59,781 bases of DNA from contig JAIOAU010000018.1 in NCBI GenBank assembly GCA_019873655.1, positions 1 through 59,781 on the forward strand, written 5' to 3'. The DNA comes from Chloroflexota bacterium. GTDB lineage: Bacteria > Chloroflexota > Anaerolineae > Anaerolineales > Villigracilaceae. Below the pieces are notes generated by a model that ran no database searches, had not been told where the DNA came from, and was given only the letters and a program-made list of their open reading frames with translations. Both the position numbers and the translations under genes were made by a program. Below are positions 1-8,596 of the stretch, one piece after another. Position 1 is the first letter of the stretch, and every line of letters starts with the position of its first letter.

Positions 1-1
1 G

Positions 2-652
2 CTTTGTTCCACCTCATCCGGCTATTGCAATTTCATCAACTGCGGCTGCGACTGCAACGGCCAAAACTGCTCTGTCACCAACTGCACTTCTTTTTGCAAC
101 CCTTTAACCAAAACCTGTTTTACCACCTATTCTGGCCCAACCCCGACCCTTGGCCCGGGCACGCCTGTCCCAACCGGCAGTTTCATCGCCTGCACCGGCG
201 ACTACAGCCCTTGGTCCTGTTACCCCGGCGCCTGCGGAGCCTACAGCACCTACGGTATCCGCATCTGTCTCACCCCGCCAAACTCCAACCAGTTCCAACT
301 CATGTGCGGCTGCGACCTGACCACCCCCAACCCCACTGACCAGCCTCCGCCCCTCATCCTGCCGACTGTCACCAACACCCCCACCCCCATCCCCGGCGCC
401 TGGACAAAACTCAAAAACACCTCGTTTTACACCAACCATGCTCTGAACAACAACATTCCTGCCTCTCCTGTCTCCTACGACGCTGATGATGACACCTCTG
501 CCTTTTTCATCCTCTCCTCCCCCGCCTCAGACCCCGGCCTTGTCTCAGCCTCATCCATCAATCTTGGCTCTGGCTCAGGAGCAAAAAGAGACCGCTTCCC
601 TGGAAGAGCCCATGAAGAGCCCGTTTCCTTCAAGGAAACGGGCTCTTCATAA
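2..652 (+). CDS. Cys-rich secreted/surface protein, 5'-truncated
   Basis: The reading frame is open from the window edge, so the N-terminus is missing; about 216 residues remain. The first 45 residues are very rich in Cys, Gly and Asn, followed by a Thr/Pro stretch and a second Cys-containing block (residues about 60-105) and then a Ser/Pro/Asn-rich tail. This composition suggests an extracellular protein; I recognise no named family. The last residues are encoded by a perfect 19-bp hairpin (612-650), and the stop codon falls right after it. A transcription terminator inside a reading frame suggests the 3' end has been rearranged or frameshifted, so the native C-terminus may differ. Function unknown. 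Confidence 0.5.
   Translation, partial: LCSTSSGYCNFINCGCDCNGQNCSVTNCTSFCNPLTKTCFTTYSGPTPTLGPGTPVPTGSFIACTGDYSPWSCYPGACGAYSTYGIRICLTPPNSNQFQLMCGCDLTTPNPTDQPPPLILPTVTNTPTPIPGAWTKLKNTSFYTNHALNNNIPASPVSYDADDDTSAFFILSSPASDPGLVSASSINLGSGSGAKRDRFPGRAHEEPVSFKETGSS
612..650. terminator. Perfect 19-bp hairpin, terminator-like
   Basis: ATGAAGAGCCCGTTTCCTT pairs exactly with its reverse complement across a single central base. No T-run follows, so termination is likely but not certain. It overlaps the end of the upstream reading frame. Confidence 0.5.
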
Positions 653-704
653 GGCAGAATGGAATCGGTTTGGAAAGATCGAAAGGCCTTTGCAAAGATA
701 TCGA

Positions 705-858
705 GACTCGTTGGCAAACATATTAGGACTCGCCGACAAACGTGTTAAGACTCGTTTACAAACGTGTTAAGACTCGTTGACAAACTTGTTAAGACTCGTT
801 GGTAAACGTGTTAAGACTCGTTTGCAAACATGTTAGGACTCGTTGATAAACGAGTCGG
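705..858. repeat. Seven tandem 22-bp repeats
   Basis: Seven consecutive 22-bp units start at 705, 727, 749, 771, 793, 815 and 837. Each begins GACTCG and carries a central AAAC and a GTTAA/GTTAG end; the seventh diverges in its last bases. There are no spacers, so this is not CRISPR. Iteron-like protein binding or a neutral minisatellite are both possible. Confidence 0.85.
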
Positions 859-1148
859 TTCAGCAAAAGCCCCATCTTGACAGACGTGATGAACGGCGAG
901 ATACCCCCTCGTTTTTCTTTCAGAGGATGCTCTTGACCTTGAATTTACAGAAAATACCTTGCACAATCGAGCCGATTTGGGACATTCGTGAAATTCGATG
1001 CTTTCCCTTTCCCGACAATCGTTGGAGCGAGAGGGTCAATCGGTTCAACAAGATCGAAATATGTTTGAAAACCCAGCCATGAAATCTGTGTAATCCGTGG
1101 CCGACTTTAAGAGCCCGCCGAAACGCCCGGAAAAAGCCTGCGGCATGG
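859..1148. other. Noncoding stretch with degenerate dispersed-repeat copy
   Basis: No convincing gene. Bases 983-1050 resemble the right half of the 103-bp repeat family found at 46540 and 50456: both share ATTCG-GAAATTCGATGCTTT, then GACAATC, then AATCGGTTC. A 79-residue frame at 843-1082 has no ribosome-binding site and no family resemblance. Confidence 0.4.
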
Positions 1149-1154
1149 TATAAT
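1149..1154 (+). promoter_or_regulatory. Extended -10 box, near-leaderless
   Basis: TATAAT preceded by TGG (TGn extension). Only 10 nt separate it from the ATG at 1165, so the predicted transcript starts about 4 nt before the start codon. No good -35 is visible. Confidence 0.6.
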
Positions 1155-1164
1155 CGCCTCCCGT

Positions 1165-2301
1165 ATGAGTCCAGAGACTTCCTCAACCAAACTCTGCCCC
1201 ACCTGCGGGACGCGGGTTGCAGAAAACGCCACCCGCTGCGTGGTGTGCGGCAGCGAATTCGCCGTCGAAGCCAAACCCAAATCTCAGAAATCCCTCCAGG
1301 GGGCCCAGATGCCGGAAATCCGGCTCAGCCTGCCGGCCGCGCTGGGCTTCCTGGCGCTTTTCCTGGGCATCGTGGCGCTGGTCGTCTTCCTGATTCTGCG
1401 CGGCGGCGGGACGCAGACCGCTCCCGAACCGACTCCCACCGAAACGCCGACCATCACCCTCACCCCTACCCCCACCCTCCTGCCCACCGACACGCCCACC
1501 CCCACCCCCCTGCCGCCCATCGAGTACCAGGTGCGCGCCGGCGATACCTGCTACTCGATTGCGGCCTTCTTCGACGTTTCGGCCAACGTCATCATCCAGC
1601 AAAACAACCTCTCGCTCTCCTGCACCGACCTGAGAGTGGGGCAAATCCTGCTCATCCCCCGCCCAACGCCGACGCCTCCCCCGCCGCCGACGGCGACTCT
1701 CGAACCGTTCCAGGCCACCATTGCCGCCTGCGAAAAGGTCACCTACACCGTCCAGCGCAACGACACCCTCAGCAGCATCGCCGCCAACTACAACGTCCCG
1801 ATGGATGCCATCAAAACCTACAACGGCCTGACGACCGACAACGTCTATTTGGGACAACCGCTGATCATCCCGCTCTGTGAACGCTACGCCACCCCCGGCC
1901 CTTCGCCGACCCCGACCCCGCCGCCCCCCTATCCGGCCCCGAACCTGTTGCTGCCCGCCGACGGACAACCCTTCACCCTGGCAAATGACACGGTCACCCT
2001 GCAATGGGCCTCGGTCGGGACGTTACGCGACAACGAAGCCTACCAGGTCACCATCGTGGACGTGACCGACGGCACCGGCCGCGAACTGGTCGAATACGTG
2101 ACCGACACCAAATACATCGTCCCGGTTTCGTTCCGCCCGCGGGACAATCTGCCGCACATCATGCGCTGGACGGTGGTCGTCGTCCGCCGAACCGGCACGG
2201 ACGACCGCGGCAATCCCATCTGGACTCAGGCTGGGGCAGTCAGCGCGCCGCGCGATTTCACCTGGAGCGGCGCAGCCCCCGAGGCAACCCCCACCCGCTA
2301 A
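1165..2301 (+). CDS. Zinc-ribbon, membrane-anchored double-LysM protein
   Basis: 378 residues. An N-terminal zinc ribbon has CPTC (C11, C14) and CVVC (C25, C28). One membrane helix spans about 57-79, followed by a Thr/Pro linker (83-118). Two LysM domains lie at about 120-166 and 191-237 (each has YxVqxgDTxxSIA and an L-I-P end), separated by a second Pro/Thr linker. A C-terminal Ig/Fn3-like region covers about 252-372. LysM domains bind peptidoglycan or chitin-like glycans, so the protein probably links the cytoplasmic zinc-ribbon side to the cell wall. The start is the first ATG after the -10 box at 1149. A hairpin terminator follows at 2310. Confidence 0.85.
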   Translation: MSPETSSTKLCPTCGTRVAENATRCVVCGSEFAVEAKPKSQKSLQGAQMPEIRLSLPAALGFLALFLGIVALVVFLILRGGGTQTAPEPTPTETPTITLTPTPTLLPTDTPTPTPLPPIEYQVRAGDTCYSIAAFFDVSANVIIQQNNLSLSCTDLRVGQILLIPRPTPTPPPPPTATLEPFQATIAACEKVTYTVQRNDTLSSIAANYNVPMDAIKTYNGLTTDNVYLGQPLIIPLCERYATPGPSPTPTPPPPYPAPNLLLPADGQPFTLANDTVTLQWASVGTLRDNEAYQVTIVDVTDGTGRELVEYVTDTKYIVPVSFRPRDNLPHIMRWTVVVVRRTGTDDRGNPIWTQAGAVSAPRDFTWSGAAPEATPTR

Positions 2302-2309
2302 ACATTCTC

Positions 2310-2338
2310 TTTCCCGGCCTGCAAGCCGGGAAATTTTT
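2310..2338 (+). terminator. Rho-independent terminator
   Basis: TTTCCCGGC and GCCGGGAAA form a 9-bp stem (2310-2318 with 2325-2333) with a 6-nt loop, followed by a T-run. Confidence 0.75.
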
Positions 2339-2369
2339 CGCGGCCGAGAACCAAGAAAGCCAACCCTCT

Positions 2370-3152
2370 ATGAAACGAAAAATCAATGTGCGCGAATACA
2401 ACCGTTTTGCCTGGGATCGTCAGGTCGAAGCAGGGAACAAATTCACCGTGCCGGTCGGTCCCGAGGTCGTCGCCGCGGCGCGGCGGGGCGAGTTCGCCGT
2501 CCTGTTGACCGAGACCCGGCCCGTGCCCCGCGACTGGTTCCCCGCCTCCTTCGAGGGCCTGGACCTGCTCGGGCTGGCCTGCGGCGGCGGGCAGCAAGGC
2601 CCGGTCTTTGCCGCCCTGGGAGCCAACGTCACCATCTTCGACAATTCTCCCGCCCAACTGGAACGCGACCGTCAGGTAGCCGAACGGGAGGGATTGACCA
2701 TCCGCACCGTCGAGGGCGACATGCGCGACCTATCGGCGTTTGCAAACGAGACCTTCGACCTGGTCTTCCATCCCGTCTCGAACGTCTTCTGCCCCGAAGT
2801 GCGTCCCGTCTGGCGGGAGGCCTACCGCGTCCTGCGCCGCGGCGGCCTGCTGCTGGCCGGATTTGCCAATCCTATCTATTATCTATTTGGCACGACTCTG
2901 GAAGAGCAAAGGCGGCTGCGCGTCCGTTACGCCATTCCGTACTCCGACCTGGAAAGTTTCAGCGAGGAAGAATTGCAGGCGTACATGGACGAAGGCACGC
3001 CGCTCGAGTTCGGCCACAGCCTGACCGACCTGATCGGCGGGCAGACAGACGCCGGCTTTCACATCACCGGCTTCTACGAAGACATCTGCCCCGATTCGCC
3101 CATCAGCAAATATCACCCCACCTACATCGCCACACGGGCCGTCAAGCCCTGA
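2370..3152 (+). CDS. Class I SAM-dependent methyltransferase
   Basis: 260 residues from the ATG at 2370 ([18 protein letters not shown]). The same frame is open far upstream, but that part overlaps the previous gene and terminator. Motif I is [14 protein letters not shown] with an acidic residue ending strand 2 (TIFDNS). Motif II/III ([19 protein letters not shown]) and the post-motif ALRRGG-like [12 protein letters not shown] are clear. The family transfers methyl from S-adenosylmethionine to small molecules, lipids or cofactors; the substrate cannot be read from the sequence. It is not obviously in an operon. Confidence 0.85.
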   Translation: MKRKINVREYNRFAWDRQVEAGNKFTVPVGPEVVAAARRGEFAVLLTETRPVPRDWFPASFEGLDLLGLACGGGQQGPVFAALGANVTIFDNSPAQLERDRQVAEREGLTIRTVEGDMRDLSAFANETFDLVFHPVSNVFCPEVRPVWREAYRVLRRGGLLLAGFANPIYYLFGTTLEEQRRLRVRYAIPYSDLESFSEEELQAYMDEGTPLEFGHSLTDLIGGQTDAGFHITGFYEDICPDSPISKYHPTYIATRAVKP

Positions 3153-3185
3153 GTTTCGCCTACCGCCTCTTTCCCCCTAACAACC

Positions 3186-3293
3186 ATGGACAAGAACCCC
3201 AAGCCCTCCGAAGACAAGATTCTGCGCCTGGCCATCGGCCTGGCGGCGCTGGCCCTGCTCATTTACTTCCTCGTCCAGACGTTTGGGCGATAA
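3186..3293 (+). CDS. Short single-helix membrane protein
   Basis: 35 residues, MDKNPKPSEDK followed by a hydrophobic helix rich in Leu/Ala/Ile and ending QTFGR. The Lys/Asp-rich N-terminus and single helix are typical of small membrane peptides. No strong ribosome-binding site is visible directly upstream; it lies 33 nt after the methyltransferase stop. It could be a real small protein, possibly co-transcribed, or a chance frame. Confidence 0.45.
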   Translation: MDKNPKPSEDKILRLAIGLAALALLIYFLVQTFGR

Positions 3294-3334
3294 AAAGATG
3301 TCCCTTTGATGTGGCAAGTTTAGGAGATTTAATA

Positions 3335-3340
3335 TATACT
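3335..3340 (+). promoter_or_regulatory. -10 box for the P-loop ATPase
   Basis: TATACT inside the A/T-rich stretch TTTAATATATACTG, 42 nt before the ATG at 3382. A TTGATG at 3306-3311 is too far (23 nt) for a normal -35. Confidence 0.4.
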
Positions 3341-3381
3341 GATTCCCGATCCTCATTACTTACCTGCTCTGTGGAGAAGCA

Positions 3382-4938
3382 ATGACTCTCTCAGCGCCAC
3401 CCGAATCCGCCGCAGAAACTATCCGTCTGCACCCATTTGGGGAAGAATCTTGCGAACACGAAATCAAGGTCTTGCAAGATCAGTATCACCAGTACTACTA
3501 CAATCAAAGCCGCTTCAATCAAGATGTCCTCGATCGTGACGTCTATTTGATTGTAGGCCGGCGCGGTTCAGGCAAAACATCGCTGACTCAATATTTCAAC
3601 TTTCAAAATCATATCCGCAACGCTCATAGCATTGACGTCAATGAGCCGCAGGTTTACAGTCACATTCTTCAAGGCATAGCCGACCGCAATTTTATTTCCA
3701 TCGACCTGGCTATCGGTGAGGTGGTCAAAATCTGGGATTACCTGATCTGGACGTTGATTTTCAACGAGTATCGTGAGCATGACCCGCAAATTAAAGCAGC
3801 CGACGTCATGATACGCAAGGGCAATGCCTCGCACTTCATCCACGACGTCCTGGCTGGTTTAATCAAAAAATATGTAGATGAAAGCGGCCGATTGTCAGAC
3901 GAAATCTCTGACTTGCTCACCTCCCCTATATTTGTGAACGCTCAGCAAAAAGTGCTCGAATTTACCGCCCGTGAGCCGGTCATTATCGCCATTGACACCT
4001 TCGAACGTTATGACCTGTACAATCCGCCCATGATGGTAGTCACCGCATCGCTGATTCAATGCGCCAACAATTTCAATATTGCCTACGCCCATAAAGGAAT
4101 TCACGTCAAGGCTTTTGTCGCCGCCGAAATCTTTCCTCATATCCAGGAAACCGTCATCACCAACCCGACGAAATTCATCCGTGATCCTGTGTATTTGCTC
4201 TGGCGGCCCAAAGATTTGATGCGCCTGATCACCTGGCGGTTCTATAAGTACCTCGAAGAATCCGGCTATCGTCTGCCCTTCAATTCCATTGACTGGAATG
4301 ATCAACGCGAAATTCGCCAGAAACTATGGGACCCGTTTTTCGGAAAGCAGGTTCGTAACCTGTGCGGGCGCGAAGAACAAAGCCTGCCTTATATCCTGCG
4401 TCATACCCAAATGCGTCCCCGCCAGATGGTCATTCTGTGCAATCGCATTGCCCGAGATGCAACCAAACAAGGAAAATTCCCGTACTTCAAAGATATCTCG
4501 ATCAGTCGCGCCGTTGCCAGCATCGAGTCGGAACTGGCCGGAGAAATCTTGAGTTCCTACAGCCAGATCTACCCTGGCGCGTCAGACATTGTGACCGCTC
4601 TTTCGGCCGCCCCACCCATTTTCCCGGGCAACTACCTAGATCAAGTCGCCAAGCGGACTTCTGGATTTTGGCCCAAGGGTAGTTATACAGCGAACGGTTT
4701 CCGCCGTCTGGTAACCGAACTGGGAATCGTCGGTCGAGTCAGAAAAGAAGACGAGAAAAGCGGGATCGTGGAGGCAGATTTCGAATACAACATGAACGAT
4801 CGGCTGGTGTTGAGCAGCGACGACAGGTGCGCCATCCATCCCATGTTCTATTCGAAACTGCAAATCAAACGCGATGGCAAATACATCGTCTATCCGTTCC
4901 CGGATGACGAGGAATACCGCGAAATCCAGCAAAACTGA
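3382..4938 (+). CDS. P-loop ATPase, Sll1717-like
   Basis: 518 residues. Walker A is GRRGSGKTS at 59-67 and a Walker B-like strand with an acidic end is VIIAIDTFERY at about 196-206. The overall plan (N-terminal P-loop, long helical region, C-terminal winged-helix-like part) matches the Sll1717/STAND-like ATPases, whose function is poorly known. The ribosome-binding site is GGAGAAG. The gene is monocistronic, bounded by its own promoter and a bidirectional hairpin. Its base and codon use look more A/T-rich than its neighbours (many AAA, ATT and TAT codons), which hints at horizontal acquisition. A defence or stress role is possible but not shown. Confidence 0.75.
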   Translation: MTLSAPPESAAETIRLHPFGEESCEHEIKVLQDQYHQYYYNQSRFNQDVLDRDVYLIVGRRGSGKTSLTQYFNFQNHIRNAHSIDVNEPQVYSHILQGIADRNFISIDLAIGEVVKIWDYLIWTLIFNEYREHDPQIKAADVMIRKGNASHFIHDVLAGLIKKYVDESGRLSDEISDLLTSPIFVNAQQKVLEFTAREPVIIAIDTFERYDLYNPPMMVVTASLIQCANNFNIAYAHKGIHVKAFVAAEIFPHIQETVITNPTKFIRDPVYLLWRPKDLMRLITWRFYKYLEESGYRLPFNSIDWNDQREIRQKLWDPFFGKQVRNLCGREEQSLPYILRHTQMRPRQMVILCNRIARDATKQGKFPYFKDISISRAVASIESELAGEILSSYSQIYPGASDIVTALSAAPPIFPGNYLDQVAKRTSGFWPKGSYTANGFRRLVTELGIVGRVRKEDEKSGIVEADFEYNMNDRLVLSSDDRCAIHPMFYSKLQIKRDGKYIVYPFPDDEEYREIQQN

Positions 4939-4972
4939 TCGGGAGGGCGAATCTGGCAGCCACTCCTAACGT

Positions 4973-5003
4973 AAATCTCCCGGCCTTACCGACCGGGAGA
5001 TTT
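4973..5003. terminator. Bidirectional hairpin between convergent genes
   Basis: AAATCTCCCGG and CCGGGAGATTT form an 11-bp stem with a 9-nt loop between the ATPase and the citrate synthase stop codons. Confidence 0.75.
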
Positions 5004-5024
5004 GCTCTTCAGAAACCGGCAAAA

Positions 5025-6329
5025 TCATTCAGCCTTCGCGGCTGCCTCTTCGAGCATGGCCGTGGTCACCGACTTGGGACGCTCGATCGGCTGTCCGAGG
5101 GCGCGCGCCCAGACGAGGTTGGCCATCACGCCCAGGCCGCGGCCGACGCCGAACAGGACGGTGTAGAAGTCGAACTCGCGCACCCCATAGTAGTACTGCA
5201 ACGTGCCGGAAATCGCGTCCACGTTGGGGGCCGGGTTCTTGGCCTTGCCCTGCTCTTTGAGCACCTGCGGGACGACGTCGTAGACGAGTTCCGCGATTCG
5301 AACAAGGGTATCTTCGGGGAAATGTTGTTTGGCGTAATCCAACTGGGCGGTGAAGCGCGGATCGGTGACGCGCAGGACGGCATGACCGTAGCCAGGAATC
5401 ACCTTGCCACTGTTGAGCGTATCCCAGGCGAACTTGTAGAGGTCCTCGCGGCTGGGCACGCCGCCAAATTGATCGCGCACCGAAATCAGCCATCCCAGGC
5501 ATTCCTGGTTTGCCAAACCATGCAGCGGACCGGCCAGACCATTCAGGCCAGCCGAGAAGGCATAGTAGGCGTCCGAGAGCGCCGAGCCGACCAGGTGGGT
5601 GGCGTGCGCCGAAACATTGCCCGATTCGTGATCCGAGTGCAGGATGAAGTACAGGCGCGAAAGGTCTTCGTAGCCCTTATCCTTGACGCCCATCATGCGG
5701 GCAAAATTGGCCCCGAAATCGGCCTTGGGATCGTACTCGGGTTCTTTGCCATCGCCGTACTTGAGATGATAAATGAAAGCAGCAATGACCGGCAGTTTGG
5801 CGGTCAGATTCAGGGCGTCCTCGAGAGTCGGCTCCCAATAGACGTCCTTCTTCATGCCCTCCTTGTAGCGGCGGGCAAACTCGGAGGTGCCCTCCAGCGC
5901 CAACACCGCCTGCGAGAACAGCACCATCGGATGGGTATCTTTGGGCATGGCGCGCAGAACGTCATAGACGTAAGCCGGCACCTTCGCCCGTTTGGCCCAC
6001 TCAGCCTCGACCGCCTCGGCCTCGGCTTTCGTAGGCACCTCGCCGATCAGCAAAAGATAGAACAACGCGCCCACATAAGGAATGGTAGCCCCCTCGGGCT
6101 TGGGCAGTTTCTCCAACACTTCGGGTATGGACATACCGCGGAATTTGATGCCGGTCGCCGGATCGACAAACGAAATGTCGGTCACCAGCGATTTGATATC
6201 GCGCATCCCGCCATAGACCTGTCCAATGCTGACCTTATCAACAATAACCTCGCCCTTTTCCTTGACCAGTTTGGTGACGCGCGCCCGCCACTCGGGCAAT
6301 TGGGCGGCGATTTTCTCGTGCAGAATCAT
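5025..6329 (-). CDS. gltA: Citrate synthase, eukaryotic type
   Basis: 434 residues. Condenses acetyl-CoA and oxaloacetate to citrate, the entry step of the TCA cycle. The catalytic His region GPLHGLANQE, the second His loop GYGHAVLRVTDPRF and the C-terminal Arg-containing GVGRGLG are present. The long N-terminal part (VIVDKVSIGQVYGGMRDIK) and the length match the mitochondrial/eukaryotic-type Si-synthase rather than the short bacterial type. It starts 28 nt after mdh with a strong GGAGGAA site, so the two are one operon making and using oxaloacetate. Confidence 0.93.
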   Translation of the reverse strand: MILHEKIAAQLPEWRARVTKLVKEKGEVIVDKVSIGQVYGGMRDIKSLVTDISFVDPATGIKFRGMSIPEVLEKLPKPEGATIPYVGALFYLLLIGEVPTKAEAEAVEAEWAKRAKVPAYVYDVLRAMPKDTHPMVLFSQAVLALEGTSEFARRYKEGMKKDVYWEPTLEDALNLTAKLPVIAAFIYHLKYGDGKEPEYDPKADFGANFARMMGVKDKGYEDLSRLYFILHSDHESGNVSAHATHLVGSALSDAYYAFSAGLNGLAGPLHGLANQECLGWLISVRDQFGGVPSREDLYKFAWDTLNSGKVIPGYGHAVLRVTDPRFTAQLDYAKQHFPEDTLVRIAELVYDVVPQVLKEQGKAKNPAPNVDAISGTLQYYYGVREFDFYTVLFGVGRGLGVMANLVWARALGQPIERPKSVTTAMLEEAAAKAE

Positions 6330-6357
6330 GGTTTCCTCCTTCCAAACAGAGACCGGA

Positions 6358-7293
6358 TCAGATTTTGACCAGATTGTGTAAGACCTGGATGCTTTCTTTG
6401 ACCGCCGCCGCCGATTTCTCCAAAGCGGCCTTTTCCTCGGCGTCCAGCGTGTATTCGATGATTCGCTCGACGCCGCTCCGCCCCAATTGGACCGGCACGC
6501 CGAAGAAGATATCCTTCAAGCCGTATTCGCCCTGCAAATAGGCCGAAGCGGGGACGATGAGATGCTTATCCTTGAGAATGGCCTCGGCCATCTGGGCCAC
6601 GGCCACCGCCGGGGCGTAATAGGCCGAGGTCTTCAGCAGGCTGACGATCTCGCCGCCGCCCTTGCGCGTCCGCTCGACGATGGCCGCCAATTTGTCGGCG
6701 GGCAAATAGTCGCGCAGCGGAATGCCGGCGATGTTCGAGTGACGCGTCAGGGGGACCATTTCGTCCCCATGGCCGCCCAGCACGTAGCAGGCGATGTTTT
6801 CCACGCTCACGCCGGTCTCGAGGGCCACGAAGGCGCGCATACGGGCCGAATCGAGGATGCCGGCCTGACCGACCACCCGCTGAGGCGGCAATTTGCCAAC
6901 TTTCATGCTCAGGTAAGCCATCGTGTCGAGCGGATTGGTCAGGATAACAAAAATCGCGTCGGGCGATTCTTTGAGGGCGTTTTCGGTCGCCGTTTGGACG
7001 ATTTGGGCGTTGGTCGTCAAGAGGTCCTCGCGGCTCATGCCCGGCTTGCGCGGCACGCCTGCCGTGATGATGACAATATCCGACCCTTTGGTGGCAGCGT
7101 AGTCGTTGCTGCCCACGATTGCAACGTCCTTGCCGATGACCGGCATGCACTGAAGAAGGTCGAGCGCCTTGCCTTGCGGCATGCCCTCCACAATATCCAC
7201 CAGCACCAGGTCGGCCAGTTCGCGCTCGGCCAGCCAGTGGGCGGTGGTGGCGCCGGTCATGCCGGCGCCGATGATCGAAATCTTTGCACTCAT
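6358..7293 (-). CDS. mdh: Malate dehydrogenase
   Basis: 311 residues. Oxidises malate to oxaloacetate with NAD. Rossmann motif GAGMTG at 10-15 with the acidic VDIVEG turn; the Arg-containing substrate loop GVPRKPGMSREDLL is the malate (not lactate) type; the catalytic His is in GGHGDEMVPL. Lactate-dehydrogenase-like MDH length. Ribosome-binding site AAGGAGG. First gene of the mdh-gltA operon, whose products act in consecutive TCA steps. Confidence 0.95.
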   Translation of the reverse strand: MSAKISIIGAGMTGATTAHWLAERELADLVLVDIVEGMPQGKALDLLQCMPVIGKDVAIVGSNDYAATKGSDIVIITAGVPRKPGMSREDLLTTNAQIVQTATENALKESPDAIFVILTNPLDTMAYLSMKVGKLPPQRVVGQAGILDSARMRAFVALETGVSVENIACYVLGGHGDEMVPLTRHSNIAGIPLRDYLPADKLAAIVERTRKGGGEIVSLLKTSAYYAPAVAVAQMAEAILKDKHLIVPASAYLQGEYGLKDIFFGVPVQLGRSGVERIIEYTLDAEEKAALEKSAAAVKESIQVLHNLVKI

Positions 7294-7413
7294 GCAGCCT
7301 CCTTTTCGAAAACAGACGGGGACACCTTATTTAATTTATACAAAAATTCAAGAGCAAATGAAAGTACGTTTTATCACCCTTCCTGTCATACTTTCAGCAG
7401 GCCGAAAACGATT

Positions 7414-7439
7414 TTGGGCTGTCTCGAAAACCAGCCCAA
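7414..7439 (-). terminator. Hairpin after trxB
   Basis: TTGGGCTG and CAGCCCAA pair across a 10-nt loop, 33 nt past the trxB stop on the minus strand. No strong T-run. Confidence 0.5.
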
Positions 7440-7471
7440 AGCGCCTTTGAAAAATCCATCATTTGCCGCGC

Positions 7472-8431
7472 TCAACCGGCCATTTCCTGCAAGTATCGGG
7501 TCGCTTCGATGGCCGCCGCCGCGCCCATCCCGGCCGAAACCACCACCTGTTTGAAATGCGGGTCGGCCGCCTCGCCCGCCGCAAAGACGCCCGCGACAGA
7601 AGTGCGCATGCGCTCGTCCACTTTGATATAGCCATTTTCCATCTCTAACTGGCCGGCAAACATCTGCGTATTGGGCGTATGGCCGATGAAAATAAACAGG
7701 CCGTCGGTCGGGAAGAGGCGCTCCTCGCCGGTTTGCAGATTCTTGAGGCGGACTCCGGTCAACTTGTCCTGGCCGACCGCCTCGGTCACGACCGTGTTCC
7801 AAATGAAATCGATCTTGGGATTTTCGCGGGCGCGCTTTTGCAGAATGGCTCCCGCCCGCAGCGTATCGCGACGATGGACGATAGTCACCGAACTGGCAAA
7901 ACGGGTCAGGAAGATGCCTTCTTCGAGGGCCGAATCGCCGCCGCCCACGACGACGACTTTCTTGTCCTTGAAGAACCAGCCGTCGCAGGTGCCGCAATAG
8001 GAAACGCCGCGCCCGGTCAATTCGGCCTCGCCCGGCACGTTGAGATGATTGGGGCTGGCGCCGGTAGCAATGATGAGGGTATCGGCGGTGTACTGGCCGC
8101 TGTCGGTCTCGATCTGGAAAGGCCGCGCCGAGAGGTCCACGCGATGGGCAGAACCGAATTCGACTGTCGCGCCGAACCGCTCAGCCTGCTTCTGGAACAG
8201 ATCGCCCAGTTCGGCCCCGCCGACCCCTTCGGGGAAACCGGGATAATTCTCGATGGTGTGGGTCAGGGCGGCCTGACCGCCAATCTGCGTGCCGGTCAAG
8301 ACAATGGGCTGCAGTTCGGCGCGGGCTGCGTAGAGAGCCGCCGAAAGTCCGGCCGGGCCAGCGCCCAGGATCAGAACGCGCGCATGGCGCGGCGCGGCGT
8401 TGGAGGAAGAAATTCCGGAAAGATTAAACAT
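7472..8431 (-). CDS. trxB: Thioredoxin-disulfide reductase
   Basis: 319 residues. FAD-binding GAGPAGLSAALYAAR at 23-37, the redox-active pair CGTC (C146, C149, instead of the common CATC), a second nucleotide-binding GGGDSALEE and the C-terminal FAD motif GVFAAGEAAD. It passes electrons from NADPH to thioredoxin. The N-terminus is about 15 residues longer than usual. It is divergent from the MFS gene, with a compact shared promoter region (8432-8596). Confidence 0.92.
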   Translation of the reverse strand: MFNLSGISSSNAAPRHARVLILGAGPAGLSAALYAARAELQPIVLTGTQIGGQAALTHTIENYPGFPEGVGGAELGDLFQKQAERFGATVEFGSAHRVDLSARPFQIETDSGQYTADTLIIATGASPNHLNVPGEAELTGRGVSYCGTCDGWFFKDKKVVVVGGGDSALEEGIFLTRFASSVTIVHRRDTLRAGAILQKRARENPKIDFIWNTVVTEAVGQDKLTGVRLKNLQTGEERLFPTDGLFIFIGHTPNTQMFAGQLEMENGYIKVDERMRTSVAGVFAAGEAADPHFKQVVVSAGMGAAAAIEATRYLQEMAG

Positions 8432-8521
8432 AGTTGGCCTCGCAAAAGAGATAAGCGTATTGTATCAGATGCGAGCGAAGAGCAAAAGTTGCAACTTTCA
8501 TTTTTCGTTGCCGCCAACGAT

Positions 8522-8550
8522 TTGACTTGCGCGGCATTCTCATGTAAACT
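8522..8550 (+). promoter_or_regulatory. Sigma-70-type promoter of the MFS gene
   Basis: TTGACT (8522-8527), a 17-bp spacer, TAAACT (8545-8550). Confidence 0.7.
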
Positions 8551-8596
8551 TTTTCTACTCGCGCAAGTCATCCTTTCCACAACAAGAGGTGCTGAC

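Noticed and set aside
705-858. CRISPR array
   Set aside because: Repeats are directly adjacent without spacers, and no cas genes occur in the window.
843-1082. 79-residue plus-strand gene
   Set aside because: No ribosome-binding site, crosses the last 22-bp repeat and a decayed dispersed repeat.
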